From Paenibacillus sp. FSL R7-0273 (GTDB lineage Bacteria; Bacillota; Bacilli; Paenibacillales; Paenibacillaceae): DNA of 64,000 bases. Of this stretch, positions 27,634 through 36,024 are shown piece by piece (position 1 is the stretch's first letter; each line of letters begins with the position of its first letter). The stretch covers positions 1,313,501 to 1,377,500 of the forward strand of contig NZ_CP009283.1 in the NCBI RefSeq assembly GCF_000758625.1. The letters run 5' to 3'. The position numbers were made by a program, and so were the translations under genes. Below the pieces are notes generated by a model, which was not told where the DNA came from, did no database searches, and was given only the letters and a program-made list of their open reading frames with translations.

Positions 27634-27661
27634 CCTGCGAATAAAAGGTATTCCAGAAGAG

Positions 27662-28666
27662 CTATTCCTCCAAAAACACCAGTCCGATGAAGTCCTCCGG
27701 CTCAATCCGTCCAAAATAATGCTTCAAATCAAGCCCGGACAGCGCCTCTCTGACCTCAGCATTCTCGTAACGCTTGCCGCGCAGTGCATTTTCCACATCT
27801 GCTACGTCACCGACGCCGAAGAAATCGCCGTAGATTTTGATGTCTTTAATGTAGGAATCCTCAATATCCATGCGGATATCGACGAGACCGGCCGGGAATT
27901 TGCGGGTGTGCTTCACATTGCTTTTTGGCGAAAGGCCGTAGTTCCAGTCCCAGTTCTGGTAGTGCTCCTTGGAGATTTCATTGATGCGGACCCAGTCATC
28001 CATTGTCAGCTTGTACTGCGGAACCTCGGAAGCCTCCATGCCGAAGATCGAGCGCAGCAGTCCCTCACGGAATTCCTCAATCGTCATTTCTGTATTGCCG
28101 AGCAGATCCTTGATATTGGCAACCCGGCTGCGCACGGACTTGGTGCTCTTGGATTTGAACTTCTCCGGGTTCACGTTCAGGGAAGCTTGTACATCATCGA
28201 GATTCAGATCGAACATCAGGGTGCCATGGCTGAACATCCGTCCGCGGGTGGAGAACTGGGCGTTGCCGGAGATTTTGCGCTCGCCGACCTGCAGGTCGTT
28301 GCGTCCGCTCAGCTCAGCGTTGACTCCCATGGACTGCAGATAGTCGATGACCGGCTGGGTAAATTTGAGGAAGTTGTGGAACGATTCGCCGTCATCCTTG
28401 GTGATGAAGCTGAAATTCAGGTTGCCGAGGTCATGATACACTGCTCCGCCTCCGGAGAGCCGGCGCACGACCTGGATGTTGTTTTCTTTTACATATTCCT
28501 GATTGATCTCTTCAATTGTATTCTGGTGCTTGCCGATGATGATGGACGGGCTGTTGATATAAAAGAGCAGGTAGCTGTCGTCCATCGGGAGGTTTTTGAG
28601 CGCGAACTCCTCAATGGCCAGGTTGATCGAAGCATCTGTAATGCCGGTGTTATCAATAAAGAGCAT
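27662..28666 (-). CDS. lplJ: Lipoate-protein ligase A
   Basis: This 334-aa ligase of the LplA/LplJ type activates free lipoate to lipoyl-AMP and transfers it to E2/GcvH lysines. Lipoate-binding RRLSGGGAVYHDLGNLNFSF lies near residue 70 and the catalytic Lys in GERKISGNAQ near 131. The C-terminal accessory domain (~250-334) is present. GGAGG precedes ATG. No other lipoylation gene is adjacent. A long open frame on the opposite strand is only its mirror image. Confidence 0.92.
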   Translation of the reverse strand: MLFIDNTGITDASINLAIEEFALKNLPMDDSYLLFYINSPSIIIGKHQNTIEEINQEYVKENNIQVVRRLSGGGAVYHDLGNLNFSFITKDDGESFHNFLKFTQPVIDYLQSMGVNAELSGRNDLQVGERKISGNAQFSTRGRMFSHGTLMFDLNLDDVQASLNVNPEKFKSKSTKSVRSRVANIKDLLGNTEMTIEEFREGLLRSIFGMEASEVPQYKLTMDDWVRINEISKEHYQNWDWNYGLSPKSNVKHTRKFPAGLVDIRMDIEDSYIKDIKIYGDFFGVGDVADVENALRGKRYENAEVREALSGLDLKHYFGRIEPEDFIGLVFLEE

Positions 28667-28908
28667 AGTATATTCCTCCGCCTGTACATGGTTAACTACT
28701 GCATTTATTCTAATCTAAAAACTCGCATTTCACAAAATAGAAAGTGTATTTCAGCACGGGTGCACAGGGGGCTGGGGCAGGTGCGATTTGTGCAGGCCGG
28801 TTACAATGGCAAAAGAGTCCCACATCCATCATTGACGCGCTTCTGCGGTAAAGGCAATAATTGGGGCTATAGATGTTGAATATGAAGGTAATCAGAGGGA
28901 GTGGAATG
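28667..28908. other. Intergenic gap lplJ-cobD with candidate cobD promoter
   Basis: TTGACG (28832-28837) and AATAAT (28856-28861) are separated by 18 bp and form a plausible cobD promoter. I looked for cobalamin-riboswitch landmarks (GCCACTG, B12 box) and found none here. Confidence 0.4.
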
Positions 28909-30009
28909 ATGCTTGAAAAATATGGCCACGGTGGTGATTTGCTGACGGCAGCGGAGCTCTACGGGGAAGGAAGCGGGGACAGGGATGGCGCTTTTATTGA
29001 CTTCAGCGCTAATATTAATCCGCTCGGCCCGCCGCCAGCCGTATTGGAGCTGCTGCGGGATGCTGCGGCTGCTGTTACAGCTTATCCGGACCCGGGGCAC
29101 CGCCGGTTAAAAGCGCTGCTGGCCGCCGAGCTGGACGTTGGGGCTGAATGGATAACAGTCGGCAACGGGGCGGCGGAGTCCATGGCCCTGCTGCTGTTGG
29201 CTGCAGCACCGCGCAGGGTCGGAATCGTCGATCCCTGCTTCTCCGAGTACCGCCAGCTGGCTGAGCAGTTTGGTGCTGAGGTACTCTCCGTTCAGGGAAC
29301 GGAGGAGCAGGAGTACCGGGCGGGGGCGGATAGAATCGCCGGTCTGCTGGAGCGAGTGGATCTGCTGTTCCTCGGCCAGCCGAACAACCCCAACGGCGTC
29401 CAGTATGCGCTGGACGACCTGCGGCTCCTGGCCCGCAAGGCAGAGGCCTGCGGGACCTTGCTTGCCGTGGATGAAGCGTTCATCGACTTCATCCCGGAGG
29501 AGCGGCGGCAGTCGCTGCTGCCGGAGCTGGCCGGGTTACGTCATACGGTGCTGATCCGCTCGATGACGAAGTTTTTTGCCATTCCGGGGCTGCGGCTGGG
29601 CTTTACCATAGCAGCCCCGGAGCTTGCCGCAAGGATGAGCGGCAAGCAGGTGACCTGGAGCGTGAACGGCCTGGCGCAGCTGGCCGGGGAAGCGTGCCTG
29701 CGCAGCGGGCGCGATTATGCAGCGCGCACGCGTGCGCTGATCGCAGCAGAGCGGGAGCTGCTGCGGGCGGGCCTAAGGCGGCTGGGCTGCCACGTGCCGC
29801 CGGGCGAAGCGAACTTCCTGCTGGCGGAGCTGCCGGAAGGGTGGACAGCTGCGGCTGCGCAGGAGCAGCTTGGCCGCCGGGGCATCCTCGTGCGCAGCTG
29901 CGCGATGTACCCGGGCCTGGTCGCCGGGCATATCCGCGTGGCCGTCAAGGGGCCGGAGGATAACGCCCGGCTGCTGCGGGAGCTGGAGGCGGTTTTGGCC
30001 GGCGAGTAG
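28909..30009 (+). CDS. cobD: L-threonine-O-3-phosphate decarboxylase CobD (class I/II aminotransferase fold)
   Basis: The start is at MLEKYGHGGDL, preceded by GAGGGAG; this is the family's usual N-terminus, and an adjacent ATG one codon earlier is also possible. The 366-aa PLP enzyme shows FSANINPLGPP, GNGAAE, GQPNNPNG and the PLP lysine in SMTKFFAIPGLRLGF. CobD makes (R)-1-amino-2-propanol phosphate, the linker between the corrin ring and the lower ligand. It resembles histidinol-phosphate aminotransferase, but GHGGDL and the cobalamin neighbours decide for CobD. A decamer-repeat tract starts about 40 bp after the stop. Confidence 0.88.
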   Translation: MLEKYGHGGDLLTAAELYGEGSGDRDGAFIDFSANINPLGPPPAVLELLRDAAAAVTAYPDPGHRRLKALLAAELDVGAEWITVGNGAAESMALLLLAAAPRRVGIVDPCFSEYRQLAEQFGAEVLSVQGTEEQEYRAGADRIAGLLERVDLLFLGQPNNPNGVQYALDDLRLLARKAEACGTLLAVDEAFIDFIPEERRQSLLPELAGLRHTVLIRSMTKFFAIPGLRLGFTIAAPELAARMSGKQVTWSVNGLAQLAGEACLRSGRDYAARTRALIAAERELLRAGLRRLGCHVPPGEANFLLAELPEGWTAAAAQEQLGRRGILVRSCAMYPGLVAGHIRVAVKGPEDNARLLRELEAVLAGE

Positions 30010-30049
30010 TTTTGCGGCGGCTGGATGCTGCAAGGCTAGTTAATTAAAG

Positions 30050-30305
30050 CTGCGGGATGCTACAGCTTGTAAATGGATGCTATTATGTGCTCTTGGATGT
30101 TGTTAGATGCTGCTGGATGTTATTAGGTGCTACTAGTGCTATGAATGATACTGATACTGTTTCCTGTTGAATGATGCTGAGTTCTACTGTGTACTATTGA
30201 ATGATGCTGAATGCTACTAAATGTTACTGTATGCTGTTGGATGCTATGGATGCTACTATGTGCTCTTGGCTGCGGCTGGATGCTAAGAGTGCTATGGAAT
30301 GCATG
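30050..30305. repeat. Degenerate tandem array with ~10-bp period
   Basis: Copies of a decamer resembling TRTTRGATGC recur at close to 10-bp steps (for example ATGC/ATGT/GTGC at 30077, 30087, 30097, 30107, 30117, 30127) through about 25 units. Copies are diverged. The tract fills the first third of a 779-bp gap behind cobD and has no credible coding frame. Confidence 0.75.
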
Positions 30306-30423
30306 GGTACCCATCTTTGGGGATAAAGGCATCCAGGCTGATTAGGCTGTTGCGGTACACAGTTGGGTGGAGGGCAGGTAACTTCTAGGGTTGAAATTTG
30401 CTCCGCTGAGCATTTCAATTTAA

Positions 30424-30609
30424 TTAAGTGGAATTTTGTCATCTATTTTGGGGCCAGCGACCGGCAGGAAGAAACTAAATGGAAAAAGGTCACTTAATTC
30501 CACTGTTTATGCCCGTAATGAGGATTCGGGCTGAAATAGGTGATGTTTTTCCAACTAATCATCAAAATTGCTGAGAAATGAAGGAATTAGGTGTCAGAAA
30601 TCCAACTAA
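30424..30609. repeat. Four-element intergenic cassette E (TTAAGTGGA family)
   Basis: Four related ~27-bp elements are arranged forward, forward, inverted, inverted. Forward copies begin at 30424 and 30475 (51 bp apart); inverted copies end at 30558 and 30609 (51 bp apart). The shared pattern is roughly TTA..TGGA....G.CACCTAATTCC. The two inner copies share GGAAAAA and resemble each other most, and the two outer copies do likewise. Spacers are unrelated. Confidence 0.7.
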
Positions 30610-30713
30610 ATGTTTGAGGCAGTGGAGCAGACCGTAACATAAACGGTATCGTGAGCGGAATGAGTGAATAGTGAGAGTAAAGGGAGCAGCATAGAATTAG
30701 TAGAGTAAATGTA

Positions 30714-30738
30714 AAGTAAGTAAGTAAGTAAGTAAGTA
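30714..30738. repeat. (GTAA)n microsatellite
   Basis: About six GTAA units lie roughly 50 bp before the cbiZ start. Slippage here would alter leader length but not a reading frame. Confidence 0.8.
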
Positions 30739-30788
30739 GAATGTGCAAGCAAACAAACCTAAAGTAAAAGTAAAGGGCGTGAGTAGGT

Positions 30789-31544
30789 ATGACAGAAGTG
30801 AAGACTCCCTTTGAGCTTGCCGGCGGGGCGCGGACGTACCGTTCCGGCGTCTGGCCCGGGCTGGTGCTGGAGTGGAAAGAGGAGCACCTGCTGCTGGAGT
30901 TTCCGGCTGAGGCGGATAGTATTTCGAGTGCAGTGTACGGTGGAGGAATGGGACGGCTAAAGCGGGCTGTGAACCAGTATGTGAGCCGTGACTATGAGTG
31001 TAGTAACCCAGTACGCGATATGGAGAATAAGCTGGCAGAGTGGGGTTACCCGCAGGAGGGCTGTGCGGGTCTGATGACGGCAGTGCCGCTGGAGCATGCA
31101 GCGGTTGCCGAGGAGGATACCGGCTCGGCGGGAATCTTTTGCTGCGTGACTGCGGCTGCGGGCAATGCCGCCCGCGCCGGGGTGGAGCGCAGTGTGCTGA
31201 AGGCTTACCGCCCGGGCACGATCAATATTATGCTGGGCATAGACGGTCTGCTGACTCCCTCGGCGATGGTGAACGCCGTGATTACAGCAACCGAAGCCAA
31301 GACCGCTGCCCTGGCCGACCTCGGCATTACCGACTCCGAGAACGGGCTTACCGCTACAGGGACTACCACGGATGCCATCGTGCTGGCTGTCAGCGGAAGC
31401 CGCCGCTACGGGGCGGAGCATGTGTACGCCGGTACAGCGACCGATCTCGGCGGAGCGATTGGCAGGCTGGTGTATGCAGCGGTAACGGGCAGCCTCCGCT
31501 CGGTGCGTGCTGTGCAGGAGCAGGCAAGGAAGAATGGCGAATGA
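30789..31544 (+). CDS. cbiZ: Adenosylcobinamide amidohydrolase CbiZ
   Basis: The 251-aa protein matches CbiZ: GMGRLKRAVNQYV, GCAGLMTAVPL, CCVTAAAGNAARAG, TINIMLGIDGLLTPSAMVNAVITATEAK and ATGTTTDAIVLAVSG are family landmarks. CbiZ cleaves the amide linking aminopropanol to scavenged cobinamide, giving cobyric acid that re-enters synthesis through CbiB. Presence of CbiZ beside cobD and cbiB points to salvage of foreign corrinoids. A repeat-rich leader precedes it; the ribosome binding site is weak. Confidence 0.88.
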   Translation: MTEVKTPFELAGGARTYRSGVWPGLVLEWKEEHLLLEFPAEADSISSAVYGGGMGRLKRAVNQYVSRDYECSNPVRDMENKLAEWGYPQEGCAGLMTAVPLEHAAVAEEDTGSAGIFCCVTAAAGNAARAGVERSVLKAYRPGTINIMLGIDGLLTPSAMVNAVITATEAKTAALADLGITDSENGLTATGTTTDAIVLAVSGSRRYGAEHVYAGTATDLGGAIGRLVYAAVTGSLRSVRAVQEQARKNGE

Positions 31545-31656
31545 GCATTCAGCTGCGCCGGGGGGTTAATAACCGGCAAATGGGCGCTGCGTGGAACCGG
31601 ATAGGGCAGGCTCAACAACTAAGCCCTGCACCAGGCCGGCTATGGAGGAATTGCCC

Positions 31657-32616
31657 ATGACGGCCGCGATCCTGCTGCTCGCCGCCTATGTGCTTGACCG
31701 CCTCATAGGCGATCCGAGGAGCCTGCCCCATCCCGTTATACTCATGGGAAAAGCAATCACCATGCTGGAGCGGGCAATCCGCCGCTTCAGCAGCCGGCCG
31801 CGCAGCCTGAAGCGGGCCGGTGTCCTGCAGCCTCTGCTGGTAGCAGGCGGCAGCTGGCTCCTAACAGCGCTGCTGCTCTGGCTGCTGTCGCAGATCTCGC
31901 CTTGGCTGGCGCTGGCGGCTGAAGCCTGGCTGATCTCTACAACCATCGCCTCCAAGGGGCTCAAGGATGCAGGGATGGCGGTCTACGCAGAGCTGCGCAA
32001 GGGTGATCTTCCGGCAGCGAGACAGGCGCTTGGCATGATTGTCGGCCGGGATACGGCCCAGCTGGACAGTCCGGAAATTGTACGCGGTACGGTGGAGACG
32101 GTTGCCGAGAATATTGTGGACGCAATCATTTCCCCGCTGTTCTACGCGCTGCTTGGCGGTGCGCCGCTCGCTATGGCCTACCGCGCCGTGAACACACTGG
32201 ATTCGATGGTCGGCTATAAGAACGACAAATACCTTAATCTCGGCTGGGCCTCTGCCCGGCTTGATGATGCAGCCAACTACATACCGGCGCGTATAACTGC
32301 GCTGCTGTTAACCCTCTGCGCCTGGTTGCTCCGGCTGGACTGGCGCAGATGCTGGCAGACTGTGCGGCGTGATGCCCGCCTGCATCCCAGCCCCAACAGC
32401 GGCTACCCCGAATCGGCAGTAGCCGGAGCATTGGGCATCCGCCTGGGCGGGGTGAATGTCTATCACGGTGTGGCTTCATTCCGTGCCTATATGGGCGAGC
32501 CCCTGCGCGCTCTGGAGCCGGACGATATTATTGTTACTTCCCGGCTGATGCTGCTTTCGTCCACTCTTTTTGTGGTCCTTTGTGCAGCGGCAGCTTTCAT
32601 ATGGAACGGGGGCTGA
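31657..32616 (+). CDS. cbiB: Adenosylcobinamide-phosphate synthase CbiB
   Basis: The start is placed at MTAAILLLAAYV, 8 bp after TGGAGGA, giving 319 aa, normal for CbiB. This membrane protein joins cobyric acid to aminopropanol phosphate supplied by CobD. Signatures include DRLIGDPRSLPHPVILMGK, IVGRDTAQLD, TVETVAENIVDAIISPLFYALLGG, RAVNTLDSMVGYKNDKY and HPSPNSGYPESAVAGALGIRLGG. About five membrane segments are seen. It lies between cbiZ and a CobC-like phosphatase. Confidence 0.92.
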   Translation: MTAAILLLAAYVLDRLIGDPRSLPHPVILMGKAITMLERAIRRFSSRPRSLKRAGVLQPLLVAGGSWLLTALLLWLLSQISPWLALAAEAWLISTTIASKGLKDAGMAVYAELRKGDLPAARQALGMIVGRDTAQLDSPEIVRGTVETVAENIVDAIISPLFYALLGGAPLAMAYRAVNTLDSMVGYKNDKYLNLGWASARLDDAANYIPARITALLLTLCAWLLRLDWRRCWQTVRRDARLHPSPNSGYPESAVAGALGIRLGGVNVYHGVASFRAYMGEPLRALEPDDIIVTSRLMLLSSTLFVVLCAAAAFIWNGG

Positions 32617-32626
32617 GCAGTTTAAT

Positions 32627-33331
32627 ATGAATAACTTGGAACAAGGGGAGTCTCGCGGCAAGCACATAGTAGAAATGGTACTGCTGCGCCATGGGCACAC
32701 GCAGTGGAATAAGGAGCGCCGTTATCTGGGGAGCAGCGATCTGCCGCTGCTGCCCGAAGAACGGGAGAAGCTGGCTGCGCGCAAGGAACTGCCGGAGCTT
32801 ATCGGGGAGTTCTGGCGGGTGTACTGCAGTGATCTGCTGCGCTGCAGGGAGACTTTGGAAGCAGTGGCGCCATCACTGGCAGACCGGGCTGTATACGATT
32901 CCCGGCTGCGGGAGACTTCCTTCGGGGAGTGGGAGGGCTGCACTTATGAGCAGCTCTGTGATAATCCGCTGTACAGAAGCTGGATTGATGATCCGGCGGC
33001 GGTTACACCACCTGCGGGAGAAGCCTGGACTGCTTTTACAGCCCGGCTGGAGCAGTTCCTGGCAACGTTGCTGCAGGAAGCAGGAGAATCAGAAACGCCA
33101 GCCGTACACCGCCCTGATCCCCAAAGGGAAAGCGGGCAGCCAGGCAGTCAGGCAGCCGTCCTCCAAGGTCAAGAACCCCAAAAGCTGCGTGTCCTCATCG
33201 TCACCCACGGCGGCGTGATCCGCCGCTTGCTGGCAGAGACACAGCCGGGGCTCACGTTCCGCACTGCAGCAGCACCGCCTCCGGGAACGGCGGTAGCCGT
33301 TCAGCTGCAGCATACGCCAACCCGCACTTAG
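32627..33331 (+). CDS. cobC: Histidine phosphatase family protein, probable alpha-ribazole phosphatase
   Basis: Taken from MNNLEQGES, the protein is 234 aa; a later ATG at MVLLRHG is also possible, since neither has a strong ribosome binding site. It is a phosphoglycerate-mutase-fold phosphatase: catalytic LLRHGHTQWN, SDLLRCRETLE, the acid in RETSFGEWEG and the second His in VTHGGVIRRLL. Family plus position directly after cbiB suggests CobC, which removes phosphate from alpha-ribazole phosphate or cobalamin phosphate. A low-complexity insert (HRPDPQRESGQPGSQ...) lies before the last motif and is unusual for CobC. Confidence 0.75.
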   Translation: MNNLEQGESRGKHIVEMVLLRHGHTQWNKERRYLGSSDLPLLPEEREKLAARKELPELIGEFWRVYCSDLLRCRETLEAVAPSLADRAVYDSRLRETSFGEWEGCTYEQLCDNPLYRSWIDDPAAVTPPAGEAWTAFTARLEQFLATLLQEAGESETPAVHRPDPQRESGQPGSQAAVLQGQEPQKLRVLIVTHGGVIRRLLAETQPGLTFRTAAAPPPGTAVAVQLQHTPTRT

Positions 33332-33376
33332 CGCGGGTTGTTTGCTTTTCAAGCATTCGGGCAGAGCAGCCTTATT

Positions 33377-34063
33377 TTACTGGAAAGTTAGCCAACCTTC
33401 AGCCATGCGCCGGCCGAGCTCTTTTGCCGAAGCAGCGTCATAATGCAGATAGTCGCCTTTATGGGTAAGTCCGGCCGACTCCGCCAGAAAGAACCTGTCA
33501 TAAACCGCCGCTGCTGACTCCAGCGCCCCGTTAATCTGATCCGTATACGGGTATTCTTCCGGCCGGATGAATCCGCCCAATTTTGCCGAGATAAAAGGAA
33601 CGTCCTGTGCATTCAGCTCCTCCCGCAGGCTGGTGATTAGGTTGAATAACCGGTCTTGGTAAGCTGAGGCATCAGCCTCCAGCTCGGAATCGCTCTCCCC
33701 CTGAGCCCACAGAATGCCGCTGAGCTGACCGCTCTCCATGGCCAGACGTGCCCGTGTAACAGCCCGCTCATACAGATCCCCGCCGGGGACCCAGCGTTCA
33801 ATCTTCGTTCCGCCCACCGCGCAGGGAATCAGCCCTGCCGTTTCTCCGTTAAATGTACCCAGAACGATCCTGGCAAAAGTCAGTCCCGGTCCTACACCCA
33901 CCAGCGCAGGCTTGTCATTATGTAGCGGCTCTTTTGCTTTCATCCAAACTCCGTTATCGTCCAGCTTATAGATATTTTTCTCAGGCTCCGCGTTTATGTC
34001 CGGTCCTTCGAGTGGTCCTCTGCCTGCCATATTGGATTGTCCGATTAACAAGAATAAGCGCAT
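33377..34063 (-). CDS. Sialate O-acetylesterase-like SGNH hydrolase (SASA domain)
   Basis: A 228-aa cytoplasmic SGNH esterase: block I GQSNMAGRG carries the Ser, AVGGTKIERW the Gly block, LWAQGESDSEL the third block, and GDYLHYDAASAKELG the catalytic Asp/His near the end. The family (DUF303/SASA, CE6-like) deacetylates sugars such as acetylated xylan or sialate. No signal peptide is present, so substrates must enter the cell first. AGGGGTG is 7 bp from ATG. It is divergent from the GH105 gene and may belong to the same uronate-glycan pathway. Confidence 0.8.
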   Translation of the reverse strand: MRLFLLIGQSNMAGRGPLEGPDINAEPEKNIYKLDDNGVWMKAKEPLHNDKPALVGVGPGLTFARIVLGTFNGETAGLIPCAVGGTKIERWVPGGDLYERAVTRARLAMESGQLSGILWAQGESDSELEADASAYQDRLFNLITSLREELNAQDVPFISAKLGGFIRPEEYPYTDQINGALESAAAVYDRFFLAESAGLTHKGDYLHYDAASAKELGRRMAEGWLTFQ

Positions 34064-34160
34064 GCTGCAACACCCCTGTTTATTTTTTACACAGCTCTCA
34101 ATTTCAAAAGGATACTAGCACAGATAGATTAGAATGACAATGACCGGAGATACGTAATTT

Positions 34161-34174
34161 TGAAAACGGCTACA
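34161..34174. promoter_or_regulatory. cre-like (CcpA) site ahead of the GH105 gene
   Basis: TGAAAACGGCTACA matches 13 of 14 positions of the catabolite-responsive element TGWAANCGNTNWCA. It lies between the divergent esterase and GH105 genes, where CcpA control of glycan use would be expected. Confidence 0.5.
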
Positions 34175-34339
34175 TCCGCTGGAAAAAGCTCGAATCTTAC
34201 AAATGAAGCTTATTTTTTTCCATTCCAGTGCCCGGGCGGAGCATGATAGGATTCTGGTAATGAGAGATTTGAAGAGGAGGCAGCCGGACCGTTCTCGTGT
34301 AATAACGGCAGTACATAACTAACAGGAGGTTTAAGACAA

Positions 34340-35368
34340 ATGAAGCTGGACTTATCGGAGATTGACCTGAAAAAGGTAACAGACAGCGTAGTCAATTACA
34401 CACTCGGCATGGATCTGACCTGGAACTGGCCCTGCGGGGTTGCTTATTACGGAGTCAGCCGGGCTTTCGAAGTCACGGGGGAGCAAAGCTACCTGGAGCG
34501 GATGGCCGGCTGGTGTGCGGAATATATAGAGGCAGGGCTGCCGGCTGAATGGACGGTTAATACCTGTGCAATGGGCCATATGCTGCTCACGCTCTACGAA
34601 CAGACCAAGGAACAGAAATATCTTGATCTGATTGTCAGCAAGCTGGATTATCTGCAGAACCGGGCTCTGCGTTTTGGTGACCGGGTGCTTCAGCATACGG
34701 TTTCGGCCAAAAACGATTTTCCGGAGCAGGCCTGGGCCGACACTCTGTTCATGGCAGCCTACTTCGAATTGCGTGCAGGCGTACTGCTTGGGGAGAAAAA
34801 GCTGATCGACGACGCACTCCACCAGTTCTTCTGGCATATCAACTATCTGCAGGATGAAACCACTAGCCTGTGGTATCACGGATACAATCACATTGAGCAG
34901 AATCACATGTCCGGCCTCTACTGGGCACGCGCCAACGCCTGGGCAGCCTATACCATGTCCAGAGTCGGCAAAATCCTGCCGGAAGCCTACCTGTATCCGC
35001 CATATATGCATATTTCCAGCTCACTCCGCGACCAGCTCGCAGCGATCAAAAAGCTGCAGAAGCCTGACGGCCTCTGGGGCACCGTGCTCGACCATCCAGA
35101 GGCATATGGCGAGGTGTCGGCTACAGCGGGAATTGCCGCTGCCATGGTCATGCAGGGGAATCCGCTGCACGGAAAGTATGTCAACCGGGCGCTGCAGGGC
35201 CTGCTCGATAATATCGCCGATAACGGCCGTGTGCTGAATGTATCCGGCGGAACGGCAGTAATGAACGATCTGGCCGGCTATCTGGGCATCGACCGGAAGT
35301 GGGCGCAGGGCTGGGGGCAGGGACTGGCACTTGCCTTCCTCTGTGCGGTGATTGAACAGGCGCGGTAA
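34340..35368 (+). CDS. Glycoside hydrolase family 88/105 unsaturated glucuronyl/galacturonyl hydrolase
   Basis: The 342-aa (alpha/alpha)6-barrel enzyme lacks a signal peptide. GH105 landmarks include DLTWNWPCGVAYYG, AWADTLFMAAYF with the catalytic Asp, YHGYNH, HMSGLYWARANAWAAYTMS and LWGTVLDHPEAYGEVSATAGIAAAM. These enzymes hydrolyse the 4,5-unsaturated uronic residue left by polysaccharide lyases (YteR on rhamnogalacturonan disaccharides). AGGAGG lies 12 bp before ATG. The nearby beta-glucuronidase and esterase fit a uronic-acid oligosaccharide pathway, but no lyase or transporter is in the window. Confidence 0.9.
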   Translation: MKLDLSEIDLKKVTDSVVNYTLGMDLTWNWPCGVAYYGVSRAFEVTGEQSYLERMAGWCAEYIEAGLPAEWTVNTCAMGHMLLTLYEQTKEQKYLDLIVSKLDYLQNRALRFGDRVLQHTVSAKNDFPEQAWADTLFMAAYFELRAGVLLGEKKLIDDALHQFFWHINYLQDETTSLWYHGYNHIEQNHMSGLYWARANAWAAYTMSRVGKILPEAYLYPPYMHISSSLRDQLAAIKKLQKPDGLWGTVLDHPEAYGEVSATAGIAAAMVMQGNPLHGKYVNRALQGLLDNIADNGRVLNVSGGTAVMNDLAGYLGIDRKWAQGWGQGLALAFLCAVIEQAR

Positions 35369-35405
35369 GCGGGAACATTAGGCCGGGTCAGCATCTGTAT
35401 CCTGC

Positions 35406-35575
35406 TCGCAAAAAGTCAGGTGGGGCAAAGACGAGACTTTGTTAGTGACTTTCGCAAAAGGCTAAACGGAGCAGTGTAGCTCTTCAATGGATCATGTCGC
35501 AAAAGCCCGGCAGAACAGTGTAGCTCCTTCATTAAGTAACTATATTCAAAAAAATCAGGCGGACCCAGCGTTGCT
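35406..35575. repeat. Four direct repeats of ~46 bp
   Basis: Units begin TCGCAAAAAGTC (35406), TCGCAAAAGGCT (35452), TCGCAAAAGCCC (35497) and TTCAAAAAAATC (~35545). Units 2 and 3 share CAGTGTAGCTC. Copies are diverged outside TCGCAAAAG, and all point the same way, unlike the neighbouring four-element cassette. Confidence 0.55.
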
Positions 35576-35605
35576 CCTTGGATTGAGGCGCTGGTTCGCC
35601 TGTTT
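35556..35605 (+). terminator. Probable terminator of the GH105 gene
   Basis: CAGGCG..CCAGCG pairs with CGCTGG..CGCCTG around a ~18-nt loop, followed by TTTAAATT. It lies about 190 bp after the stop codon. Confidence 0.5.
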
Positions 35606-35624
35606 AAATTGTGGCCGGCTCAGC

Positions 35625-35807
35625 TAACGGACCCAGGAGACGTTATTTACTGGATTTTGAGAGTATTTCTGATCTAACGGACTCAGCAGCCGCTATTTGC
35701 CGCCAAATGACCTCGGAGGCGTAATTTGGCAGTAAATAAGGTCATTTGAGTCCGTTACGTTGGAACGAAGGGCGAGTTTGTGGAAATAACGTCATCTGAG
35801 TCCGTTA
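35625..35807. repeat. Four-element intergenic cassette A (TAACGGAC family)
   Basis: Forward elements begin at 35625 and 35675 (exactly 50 bp apart); inverted elements end at 35757 and 35807 (50 bp apart). Each reads TAACGGACYCA.......TTATTT in its own orientation over ~26 bp, with unrelated 24-bp spacers. The rest of this 705-bp convergent gap (35369-36073) holds the direct repeats, terminators and no credible gene. Confidence 0.8.
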
Positions 35808-36024
35808 GGCTGGTGGATGGTTAGTTCTGGGGTTTCAGCATCCATAATGAGCGATCGCAGCAAAGTTAGTAGTAGTGTCTAGCAGCAGCCAGCAGTAAAG
35901 CCGACACTAAGGTTCATTCAGTACTAGAATCCAACACCAGAGCCCGGCATGAGAGCTCCCGCCATCTTCCCTCAACCAGGCGCCAGCCAGCCAACGGCAG
36001 AGAGCCGGAGCTCACAAGATACAG

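Noticed and set aside
27524..28879. 451-codon open frame on the plus strand opposite lplJ
   Set aside because: It mirrors the lipoate ligase gene and has no ribosome binding site; its peptide has no recognisable domains, while the minus strand encodes an intact enzyme.
35406..35575. CRISPR array
   Set aside because: The repeated part is only ~9 conserved bases with drift across whole units; there is no constant repeat with unique equal-length spacers, and no cas genes.
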